Source of the DNA: Xenorhabdus thuongxuanensis
Lineage (GTDB): Bacteria > Pseudomonadota > Gammaproteobacteria > Enterobacterales > Enterobacteriaceae
DNA: 64,000 nt
Reading direction: 5' to 3'
Assembly (NCBI RefSeq): GCF_001908095.1
Contig: NZ_MKGR01000003.1
Span: 30,579 to 94,578 of the forward strand
The notes beneath the pieces are model-generated. The model was not told the DNA's origin. It did not search any database and worked only from the letters and a program-made list of their open reading frames with translations. This document shows, piece after piece, positions 41,492 through 51,810 of this stretch. The position numbers and the translations under genes were made by a program. Position 1 is the first letter of the stretch. The number at the start of each line of letters is the position of its first letter.

Positions 41492-43135
41492 ATGATAAAC
41501 ACAACAAAGAAAAAACTTGCTACTGGTATTACAGTGGCACTAGGTATGATGATCGGAGGGCAGGTCTTTGCAGCACAAGTGCCTGCTGGCGTGCAACTTG
41601 CAGATGCTGCAAAACAGGTGCTGGTTCGCAACAATGGCTCGGAACCCCAATCATTGGATCCACATAAAATCGAAGGCGTACCGGAATCTAACATCGCCCG
41701 TGATTTGTTTGAAACTCTGGTGATCAATGATCCTGATGGTAAAATTATACCGGGAGTTGCAGAAAGTTGGGAAAATAAGGATTTCAAAGTTTGGACATTC
41801 CATCTGCGTAAAGATGCAAAATGGTCAAATGGTGACCCTGTCACTGCGCAGGATTTTGTCTATAGCTGGCGCCGTATATCAGATCCAAATACCGCGTCCC
41901 CCTATGCAAGTTTTCTTCAATATGCCCATATTCTTAATGTCGACGATGTCATCAAAGGTAAACAGAAACCGGAAGCACTGGGCGTTAAGGCATTAGATGA
42001 CCATACATTGCAATTAACACTTAGTGAAGCAGTTCCTTATCTAGTCAGATTATTTGTTCACCCGACAACATCTCCCGTCCATCGAGCAACAATTGAAAAA
42101 TATGGTGAAAGATGGACACAACCACAGAATTTTGTTGGTAATGGCGCTTATAAACTGAAAAGCTGGGTGATCAATGAACGCCTTGTTTTCGAACGCAGTC
42201 CAACGTATTGGGACGATAAAAACACAGTCATTAATCAAGTGACTTTCTTGCCTATTTCGTCTGAAGTTACGGATGTTAATCGCTATCGCGCTGGCGAAAT
42301 TGAAATGACTTATACCAACTTACCAGTCGAACTATTTCAAAAACTAAAAAAAGAAATTCCCGAACAGTTGCGTGTAAACCCATATTTATGTACTTATTAT
42401 TATGAAATAAATAACCAGAAACCACCATTTGATGATCCCCGTGTGCGCACTGCACTGAAATTAGGTATGGATCGCGATATCATAACTTATAAGGTCAAGA
42501 ATCAGGGAGACTCACCTGCCTATGGTTATACTCCCCCCTTTATTGCTGACTTCAAAGATGAGAAACCAGACTGGTATGCTAAGTTGAATCAGCAGCAGCG
42601 TAATGAAAAAGCGAAAAAACTCTTGGCAGAAGCTGGTTTTACCAAAGATCATCCTCTGAAAATTAATCTTTTGTATAACACTTCTGATCTACATAAAAAA
42701 TTAGCCATTGCCGCGGCATCCATTTGGAAAAAGAATATTGGTGTTGAGGTTTCCCTCGAAAACCAAGAATGGAAAACTTTTCTTGATTCCCGCCATCAGG
42801 GTAATTACGACATTGCCCGTGCAGGGTGGTGTGCGGATTACAACGAAGCGTCCTCTTTCCTGAACTCTATGTTATCTAACAGCAGCAATAACACCGCTCA
42901 CTATAAGAGCAAAGAATTTGATGCCTTGATGAAACAATCGCTGCAAGTCAAAACAGATGAAGAACGTGCGGAGGTCTATGCCAAGGCAAATGCTGTATTG
43001 GACAAAGACTCTGCGATAGTTCCTCTTTTTTACTATGCGAGTACCCGTTTAGTGAAACCTTATGTAGGTGGTTATACCGGTAAAGATCCATTGGAAAACC
43101 TGCATACTAAAGATCTGTACATAATAAAACATTAG
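41492..43135 (+). CDS. oppA: Periplasmic oligopeptide-binding protein OppA, second (canonical) paralogue
   Basis: 547-aa binding protein, close to E. coli OppA: signal peptide ending FAA, mature start QVPAGVQLAD, then VRNNGSEPQSLDPHKIEGVPESNIARDLFE and a C-terminus YTGKDPLENLHTKDLYIIKH. It captures 2-5-residue peptides in the periplasm for OppBCDF. The frame opens at 41399, but the ATG at 41492 follows AGGAG and begins MINTTKK, like the family. It arises from tandem duplication with the gene 138 bases upstream. A hairpin separates it from oppB. Confidence 0.96.
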   Translation: MINTTKKKLATGITVALGMMIGGQVFAAQVPAGVQLADAAKQVLVRNNGSEPQSLDPHKIEGVPESNIARDLFETLVINDPDGKIIPGVAESWENKDFKVWTFHLRKDAKWSNGDPVTAQDFVYSWRRISDPNTASPYASFLQYAHILNVDDVIKGKQKPEALGVKALDDHTLQLTLSEAVPYLVRLFVHPTTSPVHRATIEKYGERWTQPQNFVGNGAYKLKSWVINERLVFERSPTYWDDKNTVINQVTFLPISSEVTDVNRYRAGEIEMTYTNLPVELFQKLKKEIPEQLRVNPYLCTYYYEINNQKPPFDDPRVRTALKLGMDRDIITYKVKNQGDSPAYGYTPPFIADFKDEKPDWYAKLNQQQRNEKAKKLLAEAGFTKDHPLKINLLYNTSDLHKKLAIAAASIWKKNIGVEVSLENQEWKTFLDSRHQGNYDIARAGWCADYNEASSFLNSMLSNSSNNTAHYKSKEFDALMKQSLQVKTDEERAEVYAKANAVLDKDSAIVPLFYYASTRLVKPYVGGYTGKDPLENLHTKDLYIIKH

Positions 43136-43140
43136 GAATT

Positions 43141-43168
43141 AGCAGGTGATCTAGTAGGGTCACCTGCT
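43141..43168 (+). terminator. Intercistronic hairpin between oppA and oppB
   Basis: AGCAGGTGA and TCACCTGCT form a perfect 9-bp stem with a 10-base loop just after the oppA stop. Without a strong T-run it is more likely a leaky terminator or mRNA-stabilising structure that lowers permease output relative to binding protein. Confidence 0.6.
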
Positions 43169-43216
43169 TGTTAAATAATTAAAAGCCACGGTTTGGCTAA
43201 ACAGTAGGAACGGGCA

Positions 43217-44137
43217 ATGTTAAAATTTATTTTACGTCGCTGCTTAGAGGCGATCCCGACTCTTTTTATACTTATTACTATTTCGTTTTTTATGATGCGG
43301 CTTGCTCCGGGTAGCCCATTTACAGGGGAGAGGAAGCTACCGCCAGAGGTTATGGCAAATATTGAAGCGAAATATCATCTAAATGATCCTATCTATAAAC
43401 AATATTTCAATTACTTGATCCAGCTTTCTAAAGGGGATTTTGGCCCTTCATTCAAATATAAAGACTATAGTGTCAATGATCTGGTTGCAGAGGCTTTGCC
43501 TGTTTCTGCTAAATTGGGCTTTGCTGCTTTTATTATGGCAATCATATTTGGGGTCAGTGCAGGCGTTATTGCAGCATTGAACCAGAATACCAAATGGGAT
43601 TATACGGTGATGGGGTTTGCCATGACAGGGGTTGTGATCCCCAGTTTCGTGGTCGCCCCTTTATTAGTGTTGATATTCGCCATTACATTAAAATGGTTGC
43701 CGGGAGGAGGTTGGAATGGCGGGGCACCTAAATATATGCTTTTGCCAATGGTTGCACTTTCCCTCTCTTACATTGCCAGTATATCCCGTATTACCCGCGG
43801 TTCCATGATAGAAGTTTTGCATTCCAATTTTATTCGTACGGCACGAGCCAAGGGTTTGCCATTGCGAAAGATTATTTTCCGTCATGCGTTAAAACCTGCC
43901 TTATTACCCGTTATCTCTTACATGGGGCCTGCGTTCGTAGGCATCATTACGGGTTCGATGGTTATCGAAACTATTTTCGGTTTACCTGGCTTGGGTCAAT
44001 TGTTTGTCAATGGCGCATTAAACCGTGATTACTCACTGGTGCTTAGTTTGACGATTCTGGTGGGGAGCTTGACCATTATGTTTAATGCCATCGTTGATGT
44101 GCTGTATGCCGTCATTGATCCGAAAATTCGTTATTAG
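43217..44137 (+). CDS. oppB: Oligopeptide ABC permease OppB
   Basis: Inner-membrane permease of the oligopeptide importer. 306 aa, same as E. coli. The first helix is followed by RLAPGSPFTGERKLP; five further helices and the cytoplasmic EAA loop (ARAKGLPLRKIIFRHALKPALLPV) contact the ATPases. Heterodimer partner is OppC, 14 bases downstream. AGGAA precedes the ATG. Confidence 0.97.
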   Translation: MLKFILRRCLEAIPTLFILITISFFMMRLAPGSPFTGERKLPPEVMANIEAKYHLNDPIYKQYFNYLIQLSKGDFGPSFKYKDYSVNDLVAEALPVSAKLGFAAFIMAIIFGVSAGVIAALNQNTKWDYTVMGFAMTGVVIPSFVVAPLLVLIFAITLKWLPGGGWNGGAPKYMLLPMVALSLSYIASISRITRGSMIEVLHSNFIRTARAKGLPLRKIIFRHALKPALLPVISYMGPAFVGIITGSMVIETIFGLPGLGQLFVNGALNRDYSLVLSLTILVGSLTIMFNAIVDVLYAVIDPKIRY

Positions 44138-44151
44138 AACTGGAGCACGCA

Positions 44152-45060
44152 ATGTTACTGAATAAAAAAAATAGCGAAGCTCTGGAAAACTTTTCTGAGC
44201 AACTGGAAATTGAAGGCCGCAGTTTGTGGCAAGATGCACGTCGCCGTTTTATGCATAACAAGGCGGCGATTACGAGTTTATGTATTCTAATTCTGATCAC
44301 ATTATTTGTGATCTTAGCCCCGATGTTGTCCCAATTTGCTTACGATGATACAGATTGGAATATGATGACAATGCCGCCTGATTTTGAATCCAAACACTAT
44401 CTTGGCACCGATTCATCAGGGCGTGACCTGCTGGTACGTGTTGCCATTGGAGGACGTATTTCATTGATGGTTGGGATTGCCGCAGCTTTAATTGCCGTGT
44501 TATTTGGTACTTTGTATGGTGCGATGTCAGGCTATCTTGGTGGCAAAACTGACATGGTTATGATGCGTTTGTTGGAAATTCTCAACTCTTTCCCATTCAT
44601 GTTCTTCGTTATCCTTCTGGTTACTTTCTTTGGTCAAAACATCCTGTTGATTTTCGTTGCAATTGGCATGGTGTCGTGGTTGGACATGGCACGTATCGTC
44701 CGTGGTCAGACATTGAGTTTAAAACGCAAGGAATTCATCGAAGCAGCGTTGGTTTGTGGGGTTTCTACCCGTAATATCGTTTTGCGCCATATCGTACCAA
44801 ACGTATTGGGTGTTGTGGTGGTTTATGCCTCATTACTTGTACCTAGCATGATCCTGTTTGAATCCTTCTTAAGCTTCCTTGGTTTGGGAACTCAGGAACC
44901 TCTCAGCAGTTGGGGAGCTTTGTTAAGTGATGGCGCCAACTCAATGGAGGTAGCTCCGTGGTTACTGTTATTTCCGGCAGGCTTTCTGGTAATGACCCTG
45001 TTTTGTTTTAACTTTATTGGTGACGGCCTGAGAGATGCCCTCGACCCGAAAGACCGTTAA
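44152..45060 (+). CDS. oppC: Oligopeptide ABC permease OppC
   Basis: Second permease subunit, 302 aa as in E. coli. It has an N-terminal cytoplasmic segment, six helices, the HYLGTDSSGRDLLVR block and the EAA loop (EAALVCGVSTRNIVLRHIVPNVLGVV). GGAGC precedes the ATG. It ends nine bases before oppD. Confidence 0.97.
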   Translation: MLLNKKNSEALENFSEQLEIEGRSLWQDARRRFMHNKAAITSLCILILITLFVILAPMLSQFAYDDTDWNMMTMPPDFESKHYLGTDSSGRDLLVRVAIGGRISLMVGIAAALIAVLFGTLYGAMSGYLGGKTDMVMMRLLEILNSFPFMFFVILLVTFFGQNILLIFVAIGMVSWLDMARIVRGQTLSLKRKEFIEAALVCGVSTRNIVLRHIVPNVLGVVVVYASLLVPSMILFESFLSFLGLGTQEPLSSWGALLSDGANSMEVAPWLLLFPAGFLVMTLFCFNFIGDGLRDALDPKDR

Positions 45061-45069
45061 GGAGAGCCT

Positions 45070-46068
45070 ATGAATAGCGTAGAAACTTCGAAAAAAGTTG
45101 AATCACTCTTATCGGTAAGAGACCTAAATGTTGTCTTCAGCACTCCTGACGGTAATGTGACTGCCGTAAATAAATTGAATTTTGACTTACAGGCCGGAGA
45201 AACATTGGGGATCGTGGGAGAATCTGGCTCTGGCAAATCGCAGACGGCATTTGCATTAATGGGTTTATTGGCCAGCAATGGCTCTGTCAGTGGTTCCGCT
45301 AATTTCAATGGACGAGAAATTCTCAACCTGAAAGAAAAAGAGCTGAACCGAATGCGGGCAGAAGAGATCTCGATGATATTTCAAGATCCCATGACTTCTC
45401 TTAACCCTTATATGCGGGTGGGTGATCAATTAATTGAAGTATTGATGCTGCACAAACGTATGAGTAAAAGCGCGGCTTTTGAAGAATCTGTCCGTATGCT
45501 GGATGCCGTTAAGATGCCAGAGGCACGTAAGCGCATGAAAATGTATCCACATGAATTCTCTGGTGGTATGCGCCAACGAGTCATGATTGCTATGGCGTTA
45601 TTATGTCAGCCTAAGTTGTTGATTGCTGATGAACCGACAACGGCATTGGACGTGACCGTTCAGGCACAGATTATGACGTTGCTTAATGAGCTGAAAAAAG
45701 AGTTTAACACTGCCATCATCATGATTACCCATGACCTGGGGGTGGTTGCAGGTATTTGTGACAAAGTATTAGTTATGTATGCCGGAAGAACGATGGAATA
45801 TGGCACGGCGCGTGATGTATTTTATCAGCCCACACATCCATACTCTATCGGGTTATTGAATGCTGTTCCTCGTCTGGATGGTGATGAGGAATCATTAGAA
45901 ACGATTCAAGGTAATCCCCCCAATTTATTGCGTTTGCCAAAGGGATGTCCATTCCAGCCGCGTTGTCAATTTGCTACTGAGCGTTGTGTCCATGAGGAAC
46001 CTCAGTTGGAGAAATTTGACCTTGGACGCTTGCGTGCCTGCTTTAAACGCCAGGAGGAATTAGTATGA
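45070..46068 (+). CDS. oppD: Oligopeptide transport ATPase OppD
   Basis: Cytoplasmic ATPase energising peptide import. 332 aa (E. coli 337). Walker [12 protein letters not shown]-loop [11 protein letters not shown], signature [15 protein letters not shown], Walker [13 protein letters not shown] and H-loop ITHDLG. The C-terminal oligopeptide domain has the iron-sulfur-type cysteine pattern [14 protein letters not shown]. Its stop overlaps the oppF start by four bases (ATGA). Confidence 0.97.
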   Translation: MNSVETSKKVESLLSVRDLNVVFSTPDGNVTAVNKLNFDLQAGETLGIVGESGSGKSQTAFALMGLLASNGSVSGSANFNGREILNLKEKELNRMRAEEISMIFQDPMTSLNPYMRVGDQLIEVLMLHKRMSKSAAFEESVRMLDAVKMPEARKRMKMYPHEFSGGMRQRVMIAMALLCQPKLLIADEPTTALDVTVQAQIMTLLNELKKEFNTAIIMITHDLGVVAGICDKVLVMYAGRTMEYGTARDVFYQPTHPYSIGLLNAVPRLDGDEESLETIQGNPPNLLRLPKGCPFQPRCQFATERCVHEEPQLEKFDLGRLRACFKRQEELV

Positions 46069-47066
46069 GCACAATCGCTGAAAAACGTGTCTTATTGGAG
46101 GTTAATGACCTCAAAGTCTATTTTGATATTAAAGATGGAAAACAGTGGTTCTGGCAGCCGACAAAAACCTTAAAAGCGGTAGATGGCGTTACTTTAAGGC
46201 TATATGAAGGTGAAACTCTGGGAGTTGTGGGAGAATCTGGCTGTGGGAAATCAACACTTGCCAGAGCAGTCATTGGATTAGTAAAAGCATCTGGCGGCGG
46301 AGTCACCTGGCTTGGCCAGAACTTGTTGGATATGAATGACAAACAATGGCGGGATATTCGTAATGATATTCAGATGATTTTTCAAGATCCTCTGGCATCG
46401 TTGAATCCGCGTATGACCATTGGTGATATTATTGCGGAGCCATTAAAAACGTATTATCCCAAAATGAAAGATGGGGAAATAAAAGAAAAAGTTCAAAAGA
46501 TGATGATGCGGGTAGGATTGTTACCTAATCTAATAAATCGTTACCCCCATGAATTCTCTGGAGGACAGTGTCAGCGTATTGGCATCGCTCGCGCCTTGAT
46601 TCTGGAGCCTAAATTAGTTATCTGTGATGAACCTGTCTCAGCACTGGATGTTTCTATTCAGGCACAAGTCGTTAACTTATTGCAAGAATTACAGCGGGAA
46701 ATGGGACTTTCTTTGATATTTATTGCTCATGACCTATCGATAGTAAAGCACATATCAGACCGCGTTTTGGTGATGTATTTGGGGAATGCTGTAGAATTAG
46801 GCACTTACGATGAAGTTTATCATAATCCGTTGCATCCATATACCCGAGCGCTTATGTCGGCGGTGCCGATCCCTGATCCAGACAAAGAGCGTAACAAGCA
46901 TATTGAATTGTTGGAAGGAGAACTGCCTTCACCGATTGATCCCCCGTCTGGATGTGTATTCCGCACTCGCTGTCCAATGGCTGATGCTGAATGTGCCAAG
47001 ACTCGGCCGTTGCTTGAAGGAAGTTTTAAACATGCGGTGTCTTGCCTTAAGGTTGATCCACTTTAA
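46065..47066 (+). CDS. oppF: Oligopeptide transport ATPase OppF
   Basis: Second ATPase of the importer, 333 aa (E. coli 334). Walker [11 protein letters not shown]-loop [11 protein letters not shown], signature [15 protein letters not shown], Walker [13 protein letters not shown] and H-loop IAHDLS. The C-terminal cysteine cluster is in [14 protein letters not shown]. Translationally coupled to oppD; a perfect terminator follows. Confidence 0.97.
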   Translation: MSTIAEKRVLLEVNDLKVYFDIKDGKQWFWQPTKTLKAVDGVTLRLYEGETLGVVGESGCGKSTLARAVIGLVKASGGGVTWLGQNLLDMNDKQWRDIRNDIQMIFQDPLASLNPRMTIGDIIAEPLKTYYPKMKDGEIKEKVQKMMMRVGLLPNLINRYPHEFSGGQCQRIGIARALILEPKLVICDEPVSALDVSIQAQVVNLLQELQREMGLSLIFIAHDLSIVKHISDRVLVMYLGNAVELGTYDEVYHNPLHPYTRALMSAVPIPDPDKERNKHIELLEGELPSPIDPPSGCVFRTRCPMADAECAKTRPLLEGSFKHAVSCLKVDPL

Positions 47067-47110
47067 TCAGTTAGATTCGGTTAACATGACACTGTCACGA
47101 ATTTAAATTC

Positions 47111-47136
47111 AATGCCCTCACAATGAGGGCATTTTT
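47111..47136 (+). terminator. Intrinsic terminator after the opp operon
   Basis: AATGCCCTCA and TGAGGGCATT form a perfect 10-bp stem with loop CAA, then TTT. Confidence 0.9.
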
Positions 47137-47169
47137 ACTAATCGGGGGATATTGAGGAACACTGTCTGA

Positions 47170-47523
47170 TTATTTTTTCCATAGGATATGGCAGATGGGG
47201 TGGGATTTTTCCCGGCAGATTAAAACACGGGCAAAGATGTCATCAATTTCGGCATCGTCTGATTCAGCCAGGCCAATAATGACTTCTGAAAAAAAGTCTG
47301 GATCCAAATCAAAATCAACATGTTCAAGCCAGACTCCTGAAGGTTCCATTAATTCAACACCGCCCCGTTCTTCAAATTGCAAATTAAACAATAGGCTGTC
47401 AGCCGGATCGAGATGAGAAAGCGCTTGTTCCAAAAAGATATCATAAGCTTTTTCAAGCGCTTCATCTTCAGTTATTCGGTTATTTAAGTCCAATTGCATA
47501 GAATGTGTCGGTTGATTTTCCAT
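47170..47523 (-). CDS. yciU: UPF0263 protein YciU
   Basis: Small acidic cytoplasmic protein, about 117 aa, of unknown function, conserved next to cls in enterobacteria. Family blocks [39 protein letters not shown] and [14 protein letters not shown] are clear. The start is uncertain: the ATG at 47523 has a weak GGA upstream, and an ATG eight codons later is also possible and closer to the E. coli length (109 aa). Confidence 0.9.
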   Translation of the reverse strand: MENQPTHSMQLDLNNRITEDEALEKAYDIFLEQALSHLDPADSLLFNLQFEERGGVELMEPSGVWLEHVDFDLDPDFFSEVIIGLAESDDAEIDDIFARVLICREKSHPICHILWKK

Positions 47524-47634
47524 GATGCAAGATCCGAGATTAATCACAAGATAAAATTAAAACATGTTCTGTATCGAATGAATACTTTTATTCGTGTTGA
47601 AAAAATGAATGGTCAATTTGTTTTCTGTCATGGA

Positions 47635-49098
47635 TTATAAAAGTGGGCTGAAAAAGTAACAGATACGTTCAAGGATACGATGCCACACAGGACGTTTTTC
47701 CCATTTATTGTTTGCAAGCAATGTTGAACGCATAATATAGCCTTGTTGAACCAGCGTTAAATCATTGCCAAAGTGTTCATCATCAATTACCACTGTAATT
47801 TCAAAATTTAGCCATAAGCTGCGCATATCTAAATTGACAGAACCGACCATACTGAGTTGCCCATCGACTAAGACGCTCTTAGTGTGTAACAAACCATCTT
47901 CAAATTGATAAATTTTCACGCCGGCTTCCAGTAATTCCGAAAAAAATGCCCGACTGGCCCAGCGAACAAGAAATGAGTTATTTTGGCTTGGTACGATGAT
48001 ACTGACATCTACACCGCGCATGGCCGCAGTGCAAATTGCATGCATTAAATCATCACTGGGAACAAAATACGGGGTAGTAAGAATAAGTTGTTTGCGGGCA
48101 GCAAAAATAGCGGTCATTAGGGATTGCTGGATCAACTCATCAGGGAACCCTGGTCCGGAAGCAATAACTTGAGCTATATGGACACTGGCTTGTTCAAAGG
48201 GCATGGTGACACCGTCAGACGGAGGAGGAGGAAGATGACGCTGTCCCGTTTCCATTTCCCAGTCAAAAGCGTAAATGATCCCCAGTGTTGTCGTAACAGG
48301 GCCTTCCATTCTCACCATGATATCGACCCATTGACCGACCCCTGCATCCTGTTTAAAAAAACGAGGGTCAACCATATTCATGCTACCGGTGTATGAAATA
48401 TGATTATCAATCAGAATAATTTTCCTATGCTGGCGTAAATCCATACGACGTAAGAATAAACGGAAGATATTCACTTTTAGCGCTTCGACAAATTCAATAC
48501 CTGCTTTGCGCATAATATCAGGATAAGGGCTACGGAAAAATTGCCAGCTTCCTGCTGAATCTACCATGATTCGACATTTGACACCGCGTTTGGCAGCGTG
48601 CATCAGAGCATCAGTGACCTGATCAACCAGCCCTCCGGATTGCCATATATAGAACACCATTTCAATATTGTATTTGGCATTTTCAATATCATGAACAATC
48701 GCTTTTAGCGAGTTATCATAAGATGTCATTAATTGCATTTTGTTGCCTCTGACACCTTTGAGCTTTTGTCGACGCTCACACAGTTGAAACAGCGGAGTAG
48801 CAACTTCACTGTTTCCATCGGCAAAAATTTGAGGGGAGTTTCTTAACTCGGCCAACCACTTGACTACAGATGAACGCATTTGTCTGGCTTGCTCAACTCT
48901 GCGTTTGCCAAGATGTAATTCTCCGAATGACAAATAAGCAATGATCCCAACTAAAGGAAAAATGTAGATAATAAGTAACCACGTCATTGCTGATGTCACT
49001 GGACGACGTTTCATTAAAACTCGAATAGTGATACCGGCAATAATCAGCCAGTAGAAAAAAATCGCCAGCCAGCTCAGTACAGAGTAGAAAGTTGTCAT
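47635..49098 (-). CDS. cls: Cardiolipin synthase A
   Basis: Inner-membrane phospholipase D-family enzyme that condenses two phosphatidylglycerols into cardiolipin. About 487 aa (E. coli 486). Two N-terminal membrane helices are followed by two HKD motifs, [18 protein letters not shown] and [18 protein letters not shown]. The C-terminus FFSPLL is as in E. coli. The frame allows a TTG at 49107, but the ATG at 49098 (MTTFYS) aligns with the E. coli start. Confidence 0.96.
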   Translation of the reverse strand: MTTFYSVLSWLAIFFYWLIIAGITIRVLMKRRPVTSAMTWLLIIYIFPLVGIIAYLSFGELHLGKRRVEQARQMRSSVVKWLAELRNSPQIFADGNSEVATPLFQLCERRQKLKGVRGNKMQLMTSYDNSLKAIVHDIENAKYNIEMVFYIWQSGGLVDQVTDALMHAAKRGVKCRIMVDSAGSWQFFRSPYPDIMRKAGIEFVEALKVNIFRLFLRRMDLRQHRKIILIDNHISYTGSMNMVDPRFFKQDAGVGQWVDIMVRMEGPVTTTLGIIYAFDWEMETGQRHLPPPPSDGVTMPFEQASVHIAQVIASGPGFPDELIQQSLMTAIFAARKQLILTTPYFVPSDDLMHAICTAAMRGVDVSIIVPSQNNSFLVRWASRAFFSELLEAGVKIYQFEDGLLHTKSVLVDGQLSMVGSVNLDMRSLWLNFEITVVIDDEHFGNDLTLVQQGYIMRSTLLANNKWEKRPVWHRILERICYFFSPLL

Positions 49099-49107
49099 AT
49101 GTGGCAA

Positions 49108-49472
49108 TCAATCCTATTTATTTAAATATTTAATGTAGTCATTGCCGCAAGTTTCTAGAAATTCGGGCAAACTATCAACTTAATATCATTAATTGAAAAG
49201 AATGCAATTTTAGCAAAAAAGCGCTAATTATGATAAATATCATTAATATTTAGCTATTTATAACTACGATTTGACTTCACAAACTGTATGAAATATATGC
49301 AAATTGATATAAATAAATCATGAATGGTTGATGATAGTTATTAATCTGATGATTTCGAACAATGTACTATTATTCCCAGAGTCAGGAAGTAGATTGGCAA
49401 TGGGTTGACATCGCTAATAGTGACAATTAAGAATAATGTTATTTATCCAATGAGAGATTATCCGGAATACTT
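49108..49472. other. Spacer between cls and yciY
   Basis: 365 bp, AT-rich, no gene or clear hairpin seen. It must carry the divergent promoters of cls and yciY. Confidence 0.5.
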
Positions 49473-49652
49473 ATGAAACATAGCAGAAGAGAAATCGGGC
49501 GTTGGAGAAGGCTCCGCCAAGGTATTTGTCGTCGCCGTCGCTGGTTGGAAGGGCAGTCACGTCGTAATTTACGAATATATGCACTGCGTAAGGCAGATGC
49601 TTATAAGCGTCGTAGATCGATTCTATTCACTCAGAATGTAGAGTGGATTTAA
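49473..49652 (+). CDS. yciY: Small basic protein YciY
   Basis: 59-aa, strongly Arg-rich protein. It begins MKHSRREIGRWRRLRQ, contains RWLEGQSRRNLRIYALRK and ends in a hydrophobic ILFTQNVEWI. E. coli YciY (57 aa, MKRSRTEVGRWR...RWLEGQSRRNMRI) aligns well, and the position between cls and tonB matches. Function is unknown; its charge suggests nucleic acid or membrane contact, which is speculation. Confidence 0.9.
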   Translation: MKHSRREIGRWRRLRQGICRRRRWLEGQSRRNLRIYALRKADAYKRRRSILFTQNVEWI

Positions 49653-49707
49653 TACCAGTAACCTTAGAAAAATACAAGTTAAGGACAGATGTTTTTGAAT
49701 CTTTATT

Positions 49708-49726
49708 GAATATGATAGTCATTTGC
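49708..49726. promoter_or_regulatory. Fur-like box upstream of tonB
   Basis: GAATATGATAGTCATTTGC matches 14 of 19 positions of the Fur consensus. It lies 34 bp before the tonB start, where E. coli tonB is also Fur-repressed. Confidence 0.55.
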
Positions 49727-49759
49727 ATTTAAACTAATATCTATCTAAAACTGACTATC

Positions 49760-50455
49760 ATGCTGCTAAGCAAGAATTCTCTTATGCGTTGGATACATTG
49801 GCCGATACTACTTTCCATTTGTTTACACATTTCTATTGCTGCGGCACTTTTCCATGCCATTAAACCAGGAGAACAGGCAAAAGTTATACCTATGTCTGTT
49901 GCCATGATTCAATTGGCGGCTGAAGAGGCACCTGTTTCTAAACCTGCCGTGTCTGAATCACTTCCTGAGCCAGAACCTGAGCCGGAGCCTGAACCTATTG
50001 CGGAAATTGCTCTACCTAAACCTGAAAAGAAAAAAATTGTCAAAAAAGAAATCAAGCCTAGAGAGAAAAAGACAGAAAAAGCTTCAGAACAACCGCTGAA
50101 ACCTATTTCTGATCAAGAAACTCAGACGGCAAAGAATTTGGATGATCAAAAATCGGATCACCATACCATTAGTGAAAAAGCTGGCGTACAAAGCGGACCA
50201 AAGGCATTGAATAGGCCAGATCCCGTTTACCCATCCAGAGCACAACAGTTGGGGACTGAGGGAACGGTAAAGGTAAAATTTGATATTGATGAAAATGGTC
50301 GAGTTAAGAATATTGAAATTATTTCTGCCAATCCGAAAAATGTCTTTGAACGTGAAGTGAAAAAAGCGATGAGAAAATGGCGTTATGAAAAAATTCCTGC
50401 TATCGGACATATAACGACTATCGAGTTTAAAACTACTGGTATTTCACAATCTTAA
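49760..50455 (+). CDS. tonB: Energy-transducing protein TonB
   Basis: Inner-membrane protein that, with ExbB/ExbD, powers outer-membrane receptors such as the siderophore receptor at 4814. 231 aa (E. coli 239). The single N-terminal helix contains the essential SxxxH motif (S19, H23). A Glu-Pro repeat (PEPEPEPEPEP) and a Lys-rich stretch span the periplasm. The globular C-terminal domain has DPVYPSRAQQLGTEGTVKVKF and REVKKAMRKWRYE. The ribosome binding site is weak; an ATG at codon 9 is an alternative start. Confidence 0.95.
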   Translation: MLLSKNSLMRWIHWPILLSICLHISIAAALFHAIKPGEQAKVIPMSVAMIQLAAEEAPVSKPAVSESLPEPEPEPEPEPIAEIALPKPEKKKIVKKEIKPREKKTEKASEQPLKPISDQETQTAKNLDDQKSDHHTISEKAGVQSGPKALNRPDPVYPSRAQQLGTEGTVKVKFDIDENGRVKNIEIISANPKNVFEREVKKAMRKWRYEKIPAIGHITTIEFKTTGISQS

Positions 50456-50480
50456 CTTACCAAAACGTTTCTTTCCCGAA

Positions 50481-50503
50481 TAGGGGATGTAAAGCATCCC
50501 CTA
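50481..50503. terminator. Hairpin between tonB and yciA
   Basis: TAGGGGATG and CATCCCCTA form a perfect 9-bp stem with a 5-base loop between convergent genes. The flanking T-run is poor. Confidence 0.6.
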
Positions 50504-50522
50504 ACTTCATCAGCAAAATGAA

Positions 50523-50960
50523 TTATGACTCTGAATCACTGCTTTCCAATTTAAAGTGCCTTTTGTCTTCAGGCAAAGGACGGGAAGTGTTATTTTCATC
50601 AACAGCAACATACGTGAAAACGGCTTCTGTTGCACGGTAACGTTGACCGACTGGCTCAGAAGCCACTTTTTTCACCCATACCTCAATATGAATGGTGATA
50701 GATGAATTTCCCGTTTTGAGACAACGGGCGTAGCAGCATACGACGTCACCTACCGCAACCGGTTTCAGAAAACTGATGCCATTTACGCTAACTGTTACTA
50801 CGCGCCCCAGAGCAATCTCTTTTGCCAAAATTGCACCGCCAATATCCATTTGAGACATCAGCCAGCCACCGAAAATATCTCCATTGGCATTAGTATCAGC
50901 AGGCATAGCGAGTGTACGGAGAACCAATTCTCCGTTTGGTAAGCATTGTTGTTGTGTCAT
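50523..50960 (-). CDS. yciA: Acyl-CoA thioesterase YciA
   Basis: Hot-dog-fold thioesterase cleaving a broad range of acyl-CoAs. 145 aa (E. coli 132; extra residues are mostly C-terminal). The active-site block DTNANGDIFGGWLMSQMDIGGAILAKEIALGRVVTVSVN carries the catalytic Asp. The frame opens at 51008, but the ATG at 50960 fits the family start. It lies 77 bases after yciB on the same strand. Confidence 0.95.
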   Translation of the reverse strand: MTQQQCLPNGELVLRTLAMPADTNANGDIFGGWLMSQMDIGGAILAKEIALGRVVTVSVNGISFLKPVAVGDVVCCYARCLKTGNSSITIHIEVWVKKVASEPVGQRYRATEAVFTYVAVDENNTSRPLPEDKRHFKLESSDSES

Positions 50961-51037
50961 TAGAAAACTTGCTTTATTTGGTGAATACAACAATACCTGC
51001 CGCTGCATCGGCAGGTATCCATATGAAGGTCATTATA

Positions 51038-51574
51038 TTATTTTTGTTCGCGAGGCAGATGACGGTAGATATATACCACACTCAATACAGTCAAGACTAG
51101 TGTCAATGCCGTTAACCCGAACACTTTAAAGTTTACCCAAACATCCTGGGGTAGCCAGAAAGCGACATAAATATTTGCTAATGCACAGGCAATAAAGAAG
51201 ATTGCCCAAGCCATATTCAGTTTGTTCCAGACAAAATCAGGCAATTCTAACTCTTTGCCTAACATCCGTTGAATTAACGGCTTTTTCATCACCCATTGGC
51301 TGATAAGTAGTACCAGAGCAAAGATGGCATAAATTACAGTCACTTTCCATTTAATAAATAGATCACTGTGGAAGGCCAGTGTCAGAGTGCCGAAAACAGC
51401 GACCATAACAAATGTAATTAAGGAGGATTTCTCAACTCTACGATAAATGAAGTAAGTAATGACAACAGCTAACCCTGTTGCTGCAATCAAGGCGCCAGAT
51501 GCATAGAAAATGTCGTACATTTTGTAGACGACGAAGAAAACGACTAGCGGCAAAAAGTCTAAAAGTTGTTTCAT
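51038..51574 (-). CDS. yciB: Inner-membrane protein YciB (IspZ family)
   Basis: Polytopic membrane protein linked to cell-envelope and septum integrity. 178 aa (E. coli 179) with five hydrophobic segments and conserved blocks [32 protein letters not shown] and [20 protein letters not shown]. The frame is open to 51643; the ATG at 51574 matches the E. coli start. In E. coli yciC precedes it directly, but here a SulP gene separates them. Confidence 0.95.
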   Translation of the reverse strand: MKQLLDFLPLVVFFVVYKMYDIFYASGALIAATGLAVVITYFIYRRVEKSSLITFVMVAVFGTLTLAFHSDLFIKWKVTVIYAIFALVLLISQWVMKKPLIQRMLGKELELPDFVWNKLNMAWAIFFIACALANIYVAFWLPQDVWVNFKVFGLTALTLVLTVLSVVYIYRHLPREQK

Positions 51575-51810
51575 AAATTGAACCCATTGTGAAGTCAATG
51601 ATGGCATGTTTTTGAATTTGTGCCAAAGTGTACCAGATCTCAATGAAATGGTTTATTTATCAGGTAAAAAACATTTTTCATCTGTTTGGGTAATTTTATC
51701 ACAATGAGCGACAAGCTAAGTGTGGGAGAGGGGAAGTCTGTGAGTTTCCATTTAGCAACGCATTAACGCATTATAACTAGGTTCCATTTTCACCAAAGGA
51801 CATAAAGGCC

